Shown piece after piece: positions 1-8,830 of a DNA stretch of 64,000 nucleotides. The number at the start of each line of letters is the position of its first letter. Position 1 is the first letter of the stretch. The DNA is taken from contig NZ_CP025015.1 of assembly GCF_002953715.1 (NCBI RefSeq), positions 372,001-436,000 on the forward strand, in the 5' to 3' direction. The position numbers and the translations under genes are program-made. The notes under the pieces are model-generated. The model saw only the letters and a list, made by a program, of their open reading frames with translations, was not told where the DNA came from and did no database searches. Source of the DNA: Rhizobium leguminosarum. Lineage in GTDB: Bacteria; Pseudomonadota; Alphaproteobacteria; Rhizobiales; Rhizobiaceae.

Positions 1-240
1 GCTGCCAACCCTAAGGGTAGCCCATCCAAGGTCACCGCAAGGCTCGAATGCATCAATATCCCGCAGACCGTATGGTGGCGCAGCCGCTCCTGTTTGTCAC
101 GGCCACTGTTGACGGTCTTCGTAAAGCCAACGGCATGCGGATTGCGGCGCTGATAGGTAAACTCGGTCGTGTCCTGCAGCACCAAGATCGGACCATTGGA
201 AGCATCGTAGCGTTGAGCGGTCGCGGCGAAATGGCAGCGG
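1..240 (-). pseudogene. IS4-family transposase fragment (cut by window edge)
   Basis: Reading the minus strand gives an open frame containing a DTTEFTYQ motif, then VGFTKTVNSG, then LDGLPLGLA. These are typical of the DDE-type IS4-family transposases (Tn5-like branch). The frame runs off the left edge of the window. On its other side it meets an IS110-type transposase at about position 245, so this is an internal piece of a transposase, not a complete gene. The family call rests on motif recognition only. Confidence 0.6.
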
Positions 241-247
241 CGGGATG

Positions 248-762
248 ACATCGTGATCACCATCTTCGACCAACGCGATAAGCATTCCGACGCCGGCAAT
301 GCCTTGTCGCGCCACGATGCCGAACTCGGCCAAGTGGCCGCGCAAGGCGTTCATAAGCATTGTCCGCTGCCGGATCAAAAGCTCGCGGACCCGATGCAGC
401 ATCAGCACACTCTGTTGCTCTTCGCTCTTCACCGGAACGAAGCGCATAGTTGGCCGCGTCACCGCCTCGCAGATCGCCTCGGCGTCGGTCGCATCGTTCT
501 TCTGCCGCTTCACGTAAGGCTTGACGTAAGACGCCGGCATCAACCGAGCCTCGTGACCCAGTGCCATGAGAACCCGAGCCCAGTGGTGTCCGGTCGCGCA
601 GGCCTCGATTCCGATCAGGCACGGCGGCGATGCCTTGAAGAATCCAACGACATCGTCGCGGCGAAGCCTGCGGCGGCACACGATCGCGCCAGCACCATTG
701 ACTCCGTGAACCTGAAATATCTGCTTAGCGATATCCAGACCAATTGTGGTAACCTTCTCCAT
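248..762 (-). pseudogene. IS110-family transposase, N-terminal part
   Basis: The start codon at 762 opens MEKVTTIGLDIAKQ, the usual beginning of IS110-family (DEDD) transposases. It is followed by IGIEACATGHHWAR and YVKPYVKRQKNDATDAEAI, both hallmark segments of the RuvC-like N-terminal half. The protein loses similarity after about 170 residues, where it runs into the IS4-type fragment. The C-terminal catalytic serine half is therefore missing and the element should be inactive. Confidence 0.8.
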
Positions 763-847
763 GGACGCCTCTCCTGATGTGGCTTCGACTGCCACACTTT
801 GGCATATTGCGATGCCGGGAGCGGAGGCCGTCCACCACATCAGGTCA

Positions 848-1078
848 GGCATGACCCAGTTCGGGCGTGCGCTCTCAGAGCTAAACATCGAGATTCTCCG
901 CGCAAATTGCAGGCAGGTCAAGGGTCGCATCGAGCGGATGAACCGGACGGTGCAGGATCAACTGGTCAAGGAGTTACGGCTGGCTGATATCGGCGATGTG
1001 GAGACTGGCAACGCATTTTTCCTGGCTGCATGGAGCACAACTGAAAGTGCAGCCAAAAAGGAGGCCTGCGATTCTTAA
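848..1078 (+). pseudogene. ISNCY-type transposase fragment
   Basis: An open frame contains the motif QVKGRIERMNRTVQDQLVKE followed by LRLADIGDVETGNAF, characteristic of the integrase core of ISNCY-family transposases. Only about 60 residues are preserved. There is no in-family start, and the frame ends in unrelated residues at 1078. It lies between the IS110 relic and the operon that begins (on the other strand) at 1087. Confidence 0.55.
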
Positions 1079-1086
1079 ACCTACGA

Positions 1087-2232
1087 TCATCTCGCGCTCA
1101 AAAGGGCACGTAACGCTGTGATTGTGAATTGAGCGGAAACGAAGCTCCCATACTCATGCAATTCATCGTCTTTTGATTCATTTGCCTTATCAACCACCAC
1201 TTTGCAGCTAAATACATTTGCTTTATTTATGGAGAGCTCTGCCGCACGATGAAATCCATATATTTCCATATCGATGCCTTGGATTTTTCGGTGTTGCTGC
1301 TTCACAGCTTCAAGGCGTTTTTCGCTTGCGATTACAGCTGATCCGCTGGAGAAAATCGCCATCTTGGGGTTAGATTTGATGCTCGGCCGCACCTCGCCTG
1401 CATATTCTTTCTCCAGTGTCTTCAAAAGATCAGTTTCCTCAACCAATTTCGCGAGCGTACCTCGTGTATTCTGATCGACACTAACCTGATAAGGTTCGGC
1501 TTCCATAATATCACCTAGCCACTTGCCTGACTGATATTCCCAGCAGAGATCTGTGACCAAGAGTTGACCGAGTTTCGCATCCCCAACCCCCGCACAAATA
1601 CCGCTCATGGCAAGTACGCTCGGAGCGTACAGTTCAAGAATTCTTGCCGTGATCGCTGTCGCGTTTACTAATCCCATTCGCGGAAGTTTTACAATTGCAC
1701 CTTGTCGACCATCAATCTCACAATCCCAAAGATCAAGGCCGTGGCGCTGTATGCTCTCAAATTTGAAGCTTGGATCGCTAGCAAATGCGTCGCGTTCCTT
1801 TTTGAGCGCGGCCACGACCACAAACTCGTAGCGACCGCGGTCTCTAGCTTGCGCGAGGAAGATGTCTAAAGCCCGAGACCATACATCACGATTCTCAAAA
1901 TCGTAGATTATACAGCCTCTCGCGGCAAACTGTTCACGGTATCGTTCGGCCTCCTCCGGGAAAGCCGTGATAGCGAGTAAAGGTACTCTTTGACGGCCGG
2001 AATAATCAAGCATCCGAAGAATTTCTGGGCCCGAGGCTCTACGGGTACCCCCATCCATACCTGGCATCCGGATATCTATGATGCAAAGGTCGAAGTCCTT
2101 ATCCCCGAGAAGAGCGAACTGAGAGACATTTTCCACCCGCAGTATGCTGTTACGGTTCACGCGCCGTTCGATAAGTGCATTTCGAACCGAGTCGAACTTG
2201 TTATGATCATCTTCAAAGACTACGACGCGCAT
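1087..2232 (-). CDS. Receiver domain fused to nucleoside phosphorylase (DtcC-like Detocs effector)
   Basis: The 381-aa protein has a response-regulator receiver domain (about residues 1-130) followed by a PNP/MTAN-type nucleosidase fold (about 135-381). In the receiver, the acidic cluster EDD (7-9), the likely phospho-acceptor D53 in IIDIRMPGMDGG and T89 are visible. In the second domain SGICAGVGD (210-218), the DMEIYG segment with M322/E323 and D348 in KVVVDKANESK match nucleoside-binding and catalytic segments of the family. In the Detocs defence system such a REC-PNP protein (DtcC) is the effector that cleaves ATP when the sensor kinase is triggered. The gene starts 20 bp inside the upstream receiver gene, so it is probably translationally coupled. 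The Detocs assignment is inferred from architecture and order; the exact substrate is not shown. Confidence 0.78.
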   Translation of the reverse strand: MRVVVFEDDHNKFDSVRNALIERRVNRNSILRVENVSQFALLGDKDFDLCIIDIRMPGMDGGTRRASGPEILRMLDYSGRQRVPLLAITAFPEEAERYREQFAARGCIIYDFENRDVWSRALDIFLAQARDRGRYEFVVVAALKKERDAFASDPSFKFESIQRHGLDLWDCEIDGRQGAIVKLPRMGLVNATAITARILELYAPSVLAMSGICAGVGDAKLGQLLVTDLCWEYQSGKWLGDIMEAEPYQVSVDQNTRGTLAKLVEETDLLKTLEKEYAGEVRPSIKSNPKMAIFSSGSAVIASEKRLEAVKQQHRKIQGIDMEIYGFHRAAELSINKANVFSCKVVVDKANESKDDELHEYGSFVSAQFTITALRALLSAR

Positions 2233-2686
2233 TAAGAAGTCCTAGCAGGCCATCGAAGGCCGCTTCCCATTTCGGTGTGTTGAACGAATACAATACCCCT
2301 CCAAGAACGTTCTGCTCATATCGCTGAGATATAATCTTTGCGACATTTTGCAGCTTTACTTTTTCACCGTTCAAAATGATATCGGGATACTGGGTGACAA
2401 TGATGATCGCGGCTCTCTTTCCTGAAGCTTGCATAGCGCGCAAAACTTCGACTCCGCCGACCGCTTGAGCTAATCCTCCTCCCCCCTCGTCCGGCCGGAC
2501 TTTGGAGAAAGTCGGCAAAGCCATATCAAGTACGACGAGGTCAAAGGTTGTCGTTACCACCGCAAGGACCGCTTCGCGGACGCTTTGAGCAAACGTAAGG
2601 TCTGAATCGGCAACGCCGTGAACGCGAAGCCGGTTTTTCAAATCAACTGTCTTATGCTCTTCATCCTCTACAAGCAGTACTTTCAC
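2213..2686 (-). CDS. Stand-alone response-regulator receiver (DtcB-like)
   Basis: This 157-aa protein is a single receiver domain. It starts MKVLLVEDEEHKT, with an acidic E-D-E cluster, the likely phospho-acceptor D54 in VVLDMALP and T98 in IIVTQYPD. No output domain follows; instead there is a long insert (about residues 60-80) that is rich in glycine and an extended helical tail. In Detocs the equivalent protein (DtcB) is thought to draw phosphate away from the effector and so buffer false alarms. The ATG overlaps the end of the large kinase gene by four bases and the 3' end overlaps the effector gene by 20 bases, so the three are one operon. The K-P pair normally found near the end of a receiver is not obvious here. 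Confidence 0.78.
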   Translation of the reverse strand: MKVLLVEDEEHKTVDLKNRLRVHGVADSDLTFAQSVREAVLAVVTTTFDLVVLDMALPTFSKVRPDEGGGGLAQAVGGVEVLRAMQASGKRAAIIIVTQYPDIILNGEKVKLQNVAKIISQRYEQNVLGGVLYSFNTPKWEAAFDGLLGLLNARRSL

Positions 2687-5600
2687 GCGGCCTCCTTGTT
2701 CCCCACCTCACCAAGCTCGACAGTGAGCAAGAATGAGATCGTACAATCATTTCCCTCAAGAGCGTATGAAACTGTTGCTCGTCCCTCGCTGTTTTGAGTG
2801 ATGTACCTGACTTTTTTAATCCCTGTGTATCCCTCCTTAACCATCGAAGCACCTAGATCATCATCCTTGAAACTTTGCTCGAGGCGAGCGAGATGTTCAC
2901 TCTTCTCAACGCCGTCGGTCAGCGTTGAGGTGACCGAAACGATAAGCTGCGCGATGTTGGCTTGTGAGATTGTCAGGCCCTCTACAGACACCTTGATCGG
3001 CGCGTCAGGGTTTCCGTACATTAAAGCGTTCCGAATAAGAACGGAAAGACAGTCGTACATCCTATGAACAGAAAGGCCCTCCATCATCAGATCGGCATTT
3101 GCGCCTATCCAGCTGATGGCTGGATTTCGTGAATCCGGGCGCTCAACAGCCTCAATTACGATCAGGTCGCCAAGCTGCCGTGTGTTTGCGCTGACAAAGC
3201 CGCTTTCTGGCTGGCGAAACCAACTCGACAACCTACTGAATCTCTCGTGAACGGCGTTGCGCAACTCGTGCCTGAAATGCTTCTGAGCATCATCGGTGAA
3301 GTCACCTAGCAACGATTCCATCGAAGAAACAGCATTGTTCAGCAGCTCAACGCCAATGTATTTAGCTGCAGCCTTCAATTGCGGGTCGATTTCCGTCCAG
3401 CAAAATCGAATAAGAAGGTCATTGAACAACTCGCTGCTGCGTGCCGATTGGTTCATATTGCGTAGCACAGTCAGGTTTGTTCGGGTTCCTTCGTCCTCAG
3501 CATTCAGTTCAGATCTAAAAATGCCCCGCGGTTTTTGCGGCGTCTTGAACTGAAGAAATTCTCTACGCATATCCTCGATCATTTCACGGTACTCATCGCG
3601 CCATCGAAGATAAGCATCCATGAATTGTTCATCATAGGTGAGAATTTGGTACTGCGGCTTCTCAAGAATCGACTCCACGCCCCCCCGCATGATGCCGGTC
3701 AGGGTGTTGTGCCGGATGCGCCTGCCAAGATATGATTCGATACCGAAATTCGTATTTGTGCAAAACTGGTGAAACGCGTTCTTTGCGATCTCGAACAGCA
3801 CGTAATCGAACGACGCAAGGACGACGATTTCGGCACCTTGCGCATTATTCACGCTCTTGACCTTGATAGTAGTAACGTTATCTCCTGGATCAATTAATCG
3901 AAGATATTGTTGCGTATAAGAAGTTGGATTTTCAACCAGCCACGTTTTCATCGCAAATCCGTCTACGTACATTCTGCTATCGTCGAAGTATTTCTGTAGT
4001 TTCGAGACTTGTCTCTGAGCTTCTATCGAGTCAGCTTCGATATAATACTCAATCCGCTCTCGCTGCTTGCCGACTAATCGCAATATGTCCTGTCGAACAC
4101 GATCAGCCTGATCCGGATTGTTGATCAGCCAATACATCTTCTGCAAAGTTGGTCGATCCAGGATAGAAAGAAGGAAATTTGCAACTTCCGGAGTGGAGGG
4201 CAATAGCCAGTTGAAGAACGCCGGTATACTCGCAGCAAAGCTCGCCTCAATTGTCATCGAGAGATTTAGTCGGAATTTGAAATCGACGTCATCGTTATTT
4301 GAGCGCGCCTTGTAGAGAGCTAACGCGAGAACCGTGACTAGCGGCTTTGATTCCTCATCCGCAGTGCCGTATAGGCGTTCCAGTTCGTGCTCGGTCATCA
4401 AAACAGCGAGCCCTGTCGTATGCTCAAAGATGAAGCGTATATCACGCTGGTCCAGAGCGGCGAGATCACGCGCTCCTTGGAGAAATATGAGGAAGTAAAT
4501 CGTTCGCAAGAATTTTCCGCCAGCTTGAATATTGAGATAATCGTCTGCTCGGACAAAACCTAAAAGTGCTTTATTCAAATCTTTTCGAGATGGTATTTTG
4601 TAGTCTTTAATGGCGGGCTGTAGGTTTGAAATTGTTCGTAAGAATCGCGGACCTAGTACTCTGTCTACAAAGCTCCTGTACTTTGCTGGCCTAGCAAACT
4701 CGAGAAAAGCGCAAGACCTGCGATAATAGACGATATCTGCGTCTTCTTGATGGCAATCGTCGAATAGTTCTCGCTCATTGAACGCAACGGCCGAAAAATG
4801 TTCGAATGCGGCCCTGAGGGCCGGCGACATATGGCGATCAATCGTCGCGTTCAAGCTTGGCCACTGCTCGCTGAGATGTCGGATTGTCTGGACAGCCACT
4901 ATCGTATCCACAAGCGACATTGAGCTTGCTTTGCGCAGGTATGAGCCAACGTCAGCCAGAGCGACAGGCACGGCAGCTATATTGTGTAACGGCAGCAATT
5001 GACGGAAGTCATCCTTCACATACTTCGCGACCAGTTGAACGCGACTTGCGGTGCCGTTGATCAGTGGAAATTCGTTATCGATCGCTTCCATCGCCGAAAA
5101 GAAGGGAACAGAGTATTCGCTCTGGTTGAGTAGCCCGGCGATTTTGGCTAGCTCCTCGGAAAGATCATTCCGGTTGGCGTCCTTTGAAACAATATACGCG
5201 ATTTTCTTTGCGAGGAAATTTGATGCGCCGCACTGCTCCGCTAAAGTAAGCAGCGATTTTAGAGCATCTTTCGATCTAGCATGCACAATGTGCCTTAACT
5301 CGGAAATTAGTCCGATCGTCGCTTGCACCTCTTCGGCCCAGCCATTGAGATATCCAATAGTAAATGTCAGTTCTTCGTGGGGCGGGAGCTCGTTGAGAGA
5401 GTGAGGCTTGAGGAGCGATTGATAAGTGTTGCTTCTGTTTGGAAATGGAAACGCCCCGTCGTACCCAAGAAGCAGTTCAGCTGCGATCGCAAGATTTCGT
5501 CCGCAAGCGGCGTGCCGCAGCAGATTTACGCTGCTTGAAGAGATTGATCGTTCGGTTTCTCGAGAAATTATTCCGCGAAGCAGATTTCGAATTCGATCGT

Positions 5601-5691
5601 CTCGGATACGGCGTAGTTGCAAATAAAACGAGCGGTGGTGTGCATTCCCACCTTTGTTCACTATCTGTCTAAAGGGATTTCTTGATCTCAT
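2683..5691 (-). CDS. Large histidine-kinase-like ATPase sensor (DtcA-like)
   Basis: The 1002-aa protein has a long, mostly helical N-terminal region with no recognisable membrane span, consistent with a repeat-type sensor. It ends in a kinase core: FRHELRNAV with candidate phospho-His H808, then LIRNALMYGN (about 880-890, resembling the N box of GHKL ATPases), and EGYTGIKKVRYI near 953-964 resembling the G2 lid. In Detocs, DtcA is a cytosolic sensor kinase with helical repeats that phosphorylates the two receivers encoded beside it, exactly the arrangement here. The ATG at 5691 is the first in frame. The N-terminal region is too diverged to name its repeats by eye. The ATPase motifs are also diverged, so catalytic activity is inferred. 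Confidence 0.7.
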   Translation of the reverse strand: MRSRNPFRQIVNKGGNAHHRSFYLQLRRIRDDRIRNLLRGIISRETERSISSSSVNLLRHAACGRNLAIAAELLLGYDGAFPFPNRSNTYQSLLKPHSLNELPPHEELTFTIGYLNGWAEEVQATIGLISELRHIVHARSKDALKSLLTLAEQCGASNFLAKKIAYIVSKDANRNDLSEELAKIAGLLNQSEYSVPFFSAMEAIDNEFPLINGTASRVQLVAKYVKDDFRQLLPLHNIAAVPVALADVGSYLRKASSMSLVDTIVAVQTIRHLSEQWPSLNATIDRHMSPALRAAFEHFSAVAFNERELFDDCHQEDADIVYYRRSCAFLEFARPAKYRSFVDRVLGPRFLRTISNLQPAIKDYKIPSRKDLNKALLGFVRADDYLNIQAGGKFLRTIYFLIFLQGARDLAALDQRDIRFIFEHTTGLAVLMTEHELERLYGTADEESKPLVTVLALALYKARSNNDDVDFKFRLNLSMTIEASFAASIPAFFNWLLPSTPEVANFLLSILDRPTLQKMYWLINNPDQADRVRQDILRLVGKQRERIEYYIEADSIEAQRQVSKLQKYFDDSRMYVDGFAMKTWLVENPTSYTQQYLRLIDPGDNVTTIKVKSVNNAQGAEIVVLASFDYVLFEIAKNAFHQFCTNTNFGIESYLGRRIRHNTLTGIMRGGVESILEKPQYQILTYDEQFMDAYLRWRDEYREMIEDMRREFLQFKTPQKPRGIFRSELNAEDEGTRTNLTVLRNMNQSARSSELFNDLLIRFCWTEIDPQLKAAAKYIGVELLNNAVSSMESLLGDFTDDAQKHFRHELRNAVHERFSRLSSWFRQPESGFVSANTRQLGDLIVIEAVERPDSRNPAISWIGANADLMMEGLSVHRMYDCLSVLIRNALMYGNPDAPIKVSVEGLTISQANIAQLIVSVTSTLTDGVEKSEHLARLEQSFKDDDLGASMVKEGYTGIKKVRYITQNSEGRATVSYALEGNDCTISFLLTVELGEVGNKEAA

Positions 5692-6089
5692 TTTGTCCGC
5701 GAATCAGTGCTTGCAACATTTATCTCTGCACGTTAATGACTGCTGCGAATGTTTCAACTTCTATTATGCGCAGTGCGTTTGCTGTCTTTGTGAAGTGTTG
5801 AGTTGTGCTTTAGCGGGTGAACATGATACTGGACTACCGGTCCGGAGAACCCTGCAAATCGCCACCGAAGCGGGAATGAAGATCCGACCAGGTCCTTAGT
5901 TTAAAATCTTTTTCCGAGGCTCTTCGGGCGCGAAAGCGATCGCTTCAATTTAACCTGCTGGGTGAGCTCGGCCAGCTGATCACGATCGGCAGGACGGAGG
6001 ATGCCGCGGCTACGCTGTCGCCGCCAGGTGGGCATCGCCTGCCGCCTAGCGCCTTGATGACCCTAAGACACGTGTTCAACGACGCCGTT
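5692..6089 (+). other. Intergenic region upstream of the Detocs-like operon
   Basis: This stretch should hold the promoter of the minus-strand three-gene operon, but no convincing -10/-35 pair or operator is visible. No credible gene is seen on either strand. The right part grades into the degraded N-terminal coding region of an IS66 transposase. Confidence 0.4.
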
Positions 6090-6795
6090 AGCGACGTGTC
6101 TTGCTGCCCGGGATGCGGGGGTTAATTGCGTCTTGTCAGTGAGGACGTTAGCGAAATCTTCGACATGAAAAACCGCGCAGATGGAAGTCTTTGAGGTTGC
6201 TCGACTAAAGAACTCCTGCCGCTGCTGCGAGAAAATGGTGCAGGTGGCACACCCAGCCGCCCGATACCGGCCAGTATGGCGGGCACTGGCCTCTTGGCGT
6301 ACATTCTGGTCTCAAAGTTCGACGACTATTTGCCACTGTACCGTCTAAACGAGACCTTCGCCCGTAAGGGCGCCGACATTCCCGATAGCACGATGGTTGA
6401 TCGGTGTGTTCATGCCATGCAGGTGCTTCAGCCTCTCATCGAGCGGATCGAAACGGCGATCATGACACGTGACCTCCGTCATGCCGACGACACCCGATCC
6501 GGGTGCCGGATCCCTCGCTGCCAGGCAAGGGCTGGGCAAGGGTGTGAAGAAGGGCAGGACCTGAACTTTGTCCGCGATCAGCGTCCATGAGTGGGGACTT
6601 CCCCCCCGGTGCAGTCTACCTTTTGCCCCTGACTCGAAAGAAGAGCGCTTCCACCGCCACTCAAGCAATCAAGCGGCATCCTTCAGGCTAACGGCTACAA
6701 AGGACACAACAAGCTATGCTTATCTGGAGCGGAGGCTTCCTCGCTGCAAAGTGGCTGCGTGCTGGGCGCATTGGCGACGGGGGTTCCTTGAAGCT
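6090..6795 (+). pseudogene. IS66-family TnpC relic
   Basis: Fragments of an IS66 TnpC follow one another in different frames. They are CCPGCGG with an in-frame TAA, then LRLVSEDVSEIFDM, then MAGTGLLAYILVSKFDDYLP (about 6276), then DLRHADDTRS, and finally VAACWAHWRRGF (about 6750). The zinc-finger-like CxxC and the conserved SKFDDxLPLYR segment identify the family. Stops and several frameshifts show that it is dead. It is unrelated in detail to the intact IS66 element at 18.9-21.7 kb. Confidence 0.75.
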
Positions 6796-7199
6796 CAGTT
6801 GTCGCGAATTGCCCATTTCATTGGCGGGGTTGTCGAACACTCAGACCGATTGCGCATGGAGTTTTGCCGAAGTTCTCCTCTAAGCTTTTGAACCAATTCG
6901 TAAGAATTCTCATCAGTACGACCCGTCAAAATAGGCACGGATTTTGCTGCCTGTAGAGCGAGCGGTTTAGGGGGTGGGTCTTCAAAGGGGCAATAACGCA
7001 ATCTGGAACTTAAGTCCTGATGCTCTGAGTTCGTCGGGGGTCACCAGATTGGCAATCAACTTTCTCAAGCTTTCGGCGACCTTGATCCTGCCATCAACCA
7101 TCACGGATTCGTCGACCTTTTCTGACCGGAAAGATGCGCGGCGAAACCGACGCCGTTCACTGAGGCCTATCCAGCCTCTCCAGAACCGAGGAAATCCCA
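6796..7199 (-). other. Region with no assignable gene
   Basis: On the minus strand, around 6982-7130, a short stretch reads like protein (KVAESLRKLIANLVTPDEL and RASGLKFQIALLPL). It lacks a start with a ribosome site and breaks at a stop near 6980. It may be the remnant of an unrecognised gene. The last part must carry the promoter of the aminotransferase that begins at 7200, but no motif is clear. Confidence 0.3.
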
Positions 7200-8408
7200 A
7201 TGAGCACCTTCGTGCCTGCATCGCGTGTGTCCAATATGAAGATCTCGCCGAGCACCGCTGCGGCAGCCCGGGCTCGCGAACTGAAGGCAGCCGGCCGCGA
7301 TATCGTCGACCTGACGGTCGGCGAGCCGGACTTCGACACGCCAGACAGCATCAAGGCCGCGGCGCACGCAGCCATCGACAGGGGCGAAACCAAATATACC
7401 GCCGTCAACGGCACGCCGGCGCTACGCAAGGCAATCATCGGCGATATCAAGCGCCGGCTCGGCCTCAGCTACGCGGACAACGAAATCTGCGTGGGCGGTG
7501 GCGCCAAGCAGGTTCTGTTTCTGGCGCTGATGGCGAGCGTGGAAAACGATGCAGAGGTGATCATTCCCGCACCATACTGGGTTTCCTATCCCGATATGGT
7601 CATTGCCAACGAAGGCAAGCCGGTCATCATCGGATGCCCGCAGGAAGCAGGCTTCAAACTCACGCCGGAGGCTTTGGAAAAAGCGATCACGCCGAAGACC
7701 TTGTGGCTGGTTCTCAACGCGCCGTCCAATCCGACGGGCGCGGCATACGACAGGAGCGAACTCGAAGCCCTCGGCAAGGTGCTGCTGCGCCATCCCCACG
7801 TCTTCGTGCTCTCCGACGATATCTACGACCAGGTCTGGTTCAAGGACGAGCCGATGACGACGCTGGTTGCCGCCGTCCCGGAACTGAAGGAGCGTGTTCT
7901 GCTGACCAATGGCGTCTCAAAGTCCTACGCCATGACCGGATGGCGTATCGGCTACGCGGCGGGTCCGGCCGCCCTGATCGCAGCCATCAACAAGCTGCAG
8001 TCGCAGATGTCGTCCTGCCCATCGTCCGTCAGTCAGGCCGCCGCTGCCTATGCGCTGTCTTCGGACCAGTCATTCGTCGCGGAAAGCGTGAAGGTCTATA
8101 AGGAGCGACGCAATTATGCGTGCTCACGGCTCAATGCCGTGCCCGGCCTATCCTGCCTGGTGCCGGACGGAGCCTTCTATCTGTTTCCGAACTGTGCTGG
8201 TGTCATCGGCAAGAAGACGCCCGAAGGTAAGACAATCGAGACAGACCTCGATTTCGTGCTCTACCTGCTGGATGGCGTCGGGGTCGCGGCGCTGCAGGGT
8301 GCCGCCTTCGGGATATCGCCTCATTTCCGCCTCTCGATCGCAACGTCGATGGAGGTGATCACGCAGGCATGCGATCGCATCGAACGGGCCGTTGCCGACC
8401 TGTATTGA
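7200..8408 (+). CDS. Class I pyridoxal-phosphate aminotransferase (aspartate aminotransferase type)
   Basis: The 402-aa protein is full length for fold-type I aminotransferases of the AspC/AatA group. Visible landmarks are DLTVGEPDFDTP (37-48), YTAVNGTPALRKAI (66-79), the substrate/PLP segment NAPSNPTG (173-180), DDIYDQ (206-211) and the Schiff-base lysine K241 in SKSYAMTGWRIGY. It would move an amino group between an amino acid such as aspartate and a 2-oxo acid in the cytoplasm. It sits immediately upstream of the NifA-type promoter at 8.58-8.67 kb but has no nif-type promoter of its own that I can see. On symbiotic plasmids such enzymes may assist nitrogen assimilation; the substrate cannot be fixed by eye. 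Confidence 0.85.
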   Translation: MSTFVPASRVSNMKISPSTAAAARARELKAAGRDIVDLTVGEPDFDTPDSIKAAAHAAIDRGETKYTAVNGTPALRKAIIGDIKRRLGLSYADNEICVGGGAKQVLFLALMASVENDAEVIIPAPYWVSYPDMVIANEGKPVIIGCPQEAGFKLTPEALEKAITPKTLWLVLNAPSNPTGAAYDRSELEALGKVLLRHPHVFVLSDDIYDQVWFKDEPMTTLVAAVPELKERVLLTNGVSKSYAMTGWRIGYAAGPAALIAAINKLQSQMSSCPSSVSQAAAAYALSSDQSFVAESVKVYKERRNYACSRLNAVPGLSCLVPDGAFYLFPNCAGVIGKKTPEGKTIETDLDFVLYLLDGVGVAALQGAAFGISPHFRLSIATSMEVITQACDRIERAVADLY

Positions 8409-8574
8409 CTGCAAAGCGGCGGTGGGATTTGCGCCCCACCGGCGGCGGTTTTGCGAAACGCGTCAAGCCGCTGATCTGCGGCTTATGGCGCAGCCGTCAT
8501 GAATTGTCCGACTCGAAGCCTGTCGGACCGCCTCTCCGTCGCTGTAGTGATCGTGGGCGGATTGCGACACGACA

Positions 8575-8590
8575 TGTCGGCAACCCTACA
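8575..8590 (+). promoter_or_regulatory. NifA upstream activator site (TGT-N10-ACA)
   Basis: The bases read TGT, ten bases, ACA, the exact NifA binding consensus. The site lies 62 bp upstream of a -24/-12 promoter, a usual distance for enhancer-type activation. The whole segment is a near copy of the one in front of fixA. Confidence 0.9.
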
Positions 8591-8652
8591 AGCCCTCCAT
8601 ATAGCGACAAAAAAAGATGTGCAATCTCGGAGGCTTGCCCGCGCAACCTGAT

Positions 8653-8668
8653 TGGCACGAGTAGTGCT
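8653..8668 (+). promoter_or_regulatory. Sigma-54 -24/-12 promoter for the AAA+ operon
   Basis: The sequence TGGCACGAGTAGTGCT has the invariant GG and GC separated by ten bases and matches the sigma-54 consensus closely. Transcription should begin near 8680 and run into the 35-aa leader and the AAA+ ATPase gene. Confidence 0.9.
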
Positions 8669-8722
8669 CAGAGTAGGCCGGGTCGCTAGGGACCTGATCC
8701 GATTTTGGGAGATCAAGCGACT

Positions 8723-8830
8723 ATGCACACCGTGCCTGCCGCGACGTTTGGAGAGAAACCTGATGCGAGTGCTGCTTTCAAAGACCCAGGCGTTCCACCC
8801 CACTCCACTTTCAAAGGAACATCGTCATGA
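8723..8830 (+). CDS. 35-aa leader peptide, translationally coupled to the AAA+ ATPase
   Basis: A short frame begins with ATG CAC ACC GTG at the position that corresponds to the fixA start codon in the duplicated promoter region (fixA begins ATG CAC ATC GTG). It continues for 35 codons and ends in an ATGA overlap with the AAA+ gene. The peptide (MHTVPAATFGEKPDAS and on) resembles nothing I know and contains no membrane segment. It may be a fossil of the fixA start that now serves as a leader for coupled translation. The ATPase gene also has its own AAAGGAA ribosome site, so the peptide might not be needed. Confidence 0.45.
   Translation: MHTVPAATFGEKPDASAAFKDPGVPPHSTFKGTSS

Noticed and set aside
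97..930. A long 277-aa frame covering the IS110 region
   Set aside because: The first 56 and last 50 residues are not IS110-like; the true start is at 762 and the C-terminal part belongs to the junction with an IS4 fragment.
6974..8101. A 375-aa arginine-rich plus-strand frame
   Set aside because: It overlaps the aminotransferase in another frame and has the composition of a GC-rich shadow frame.
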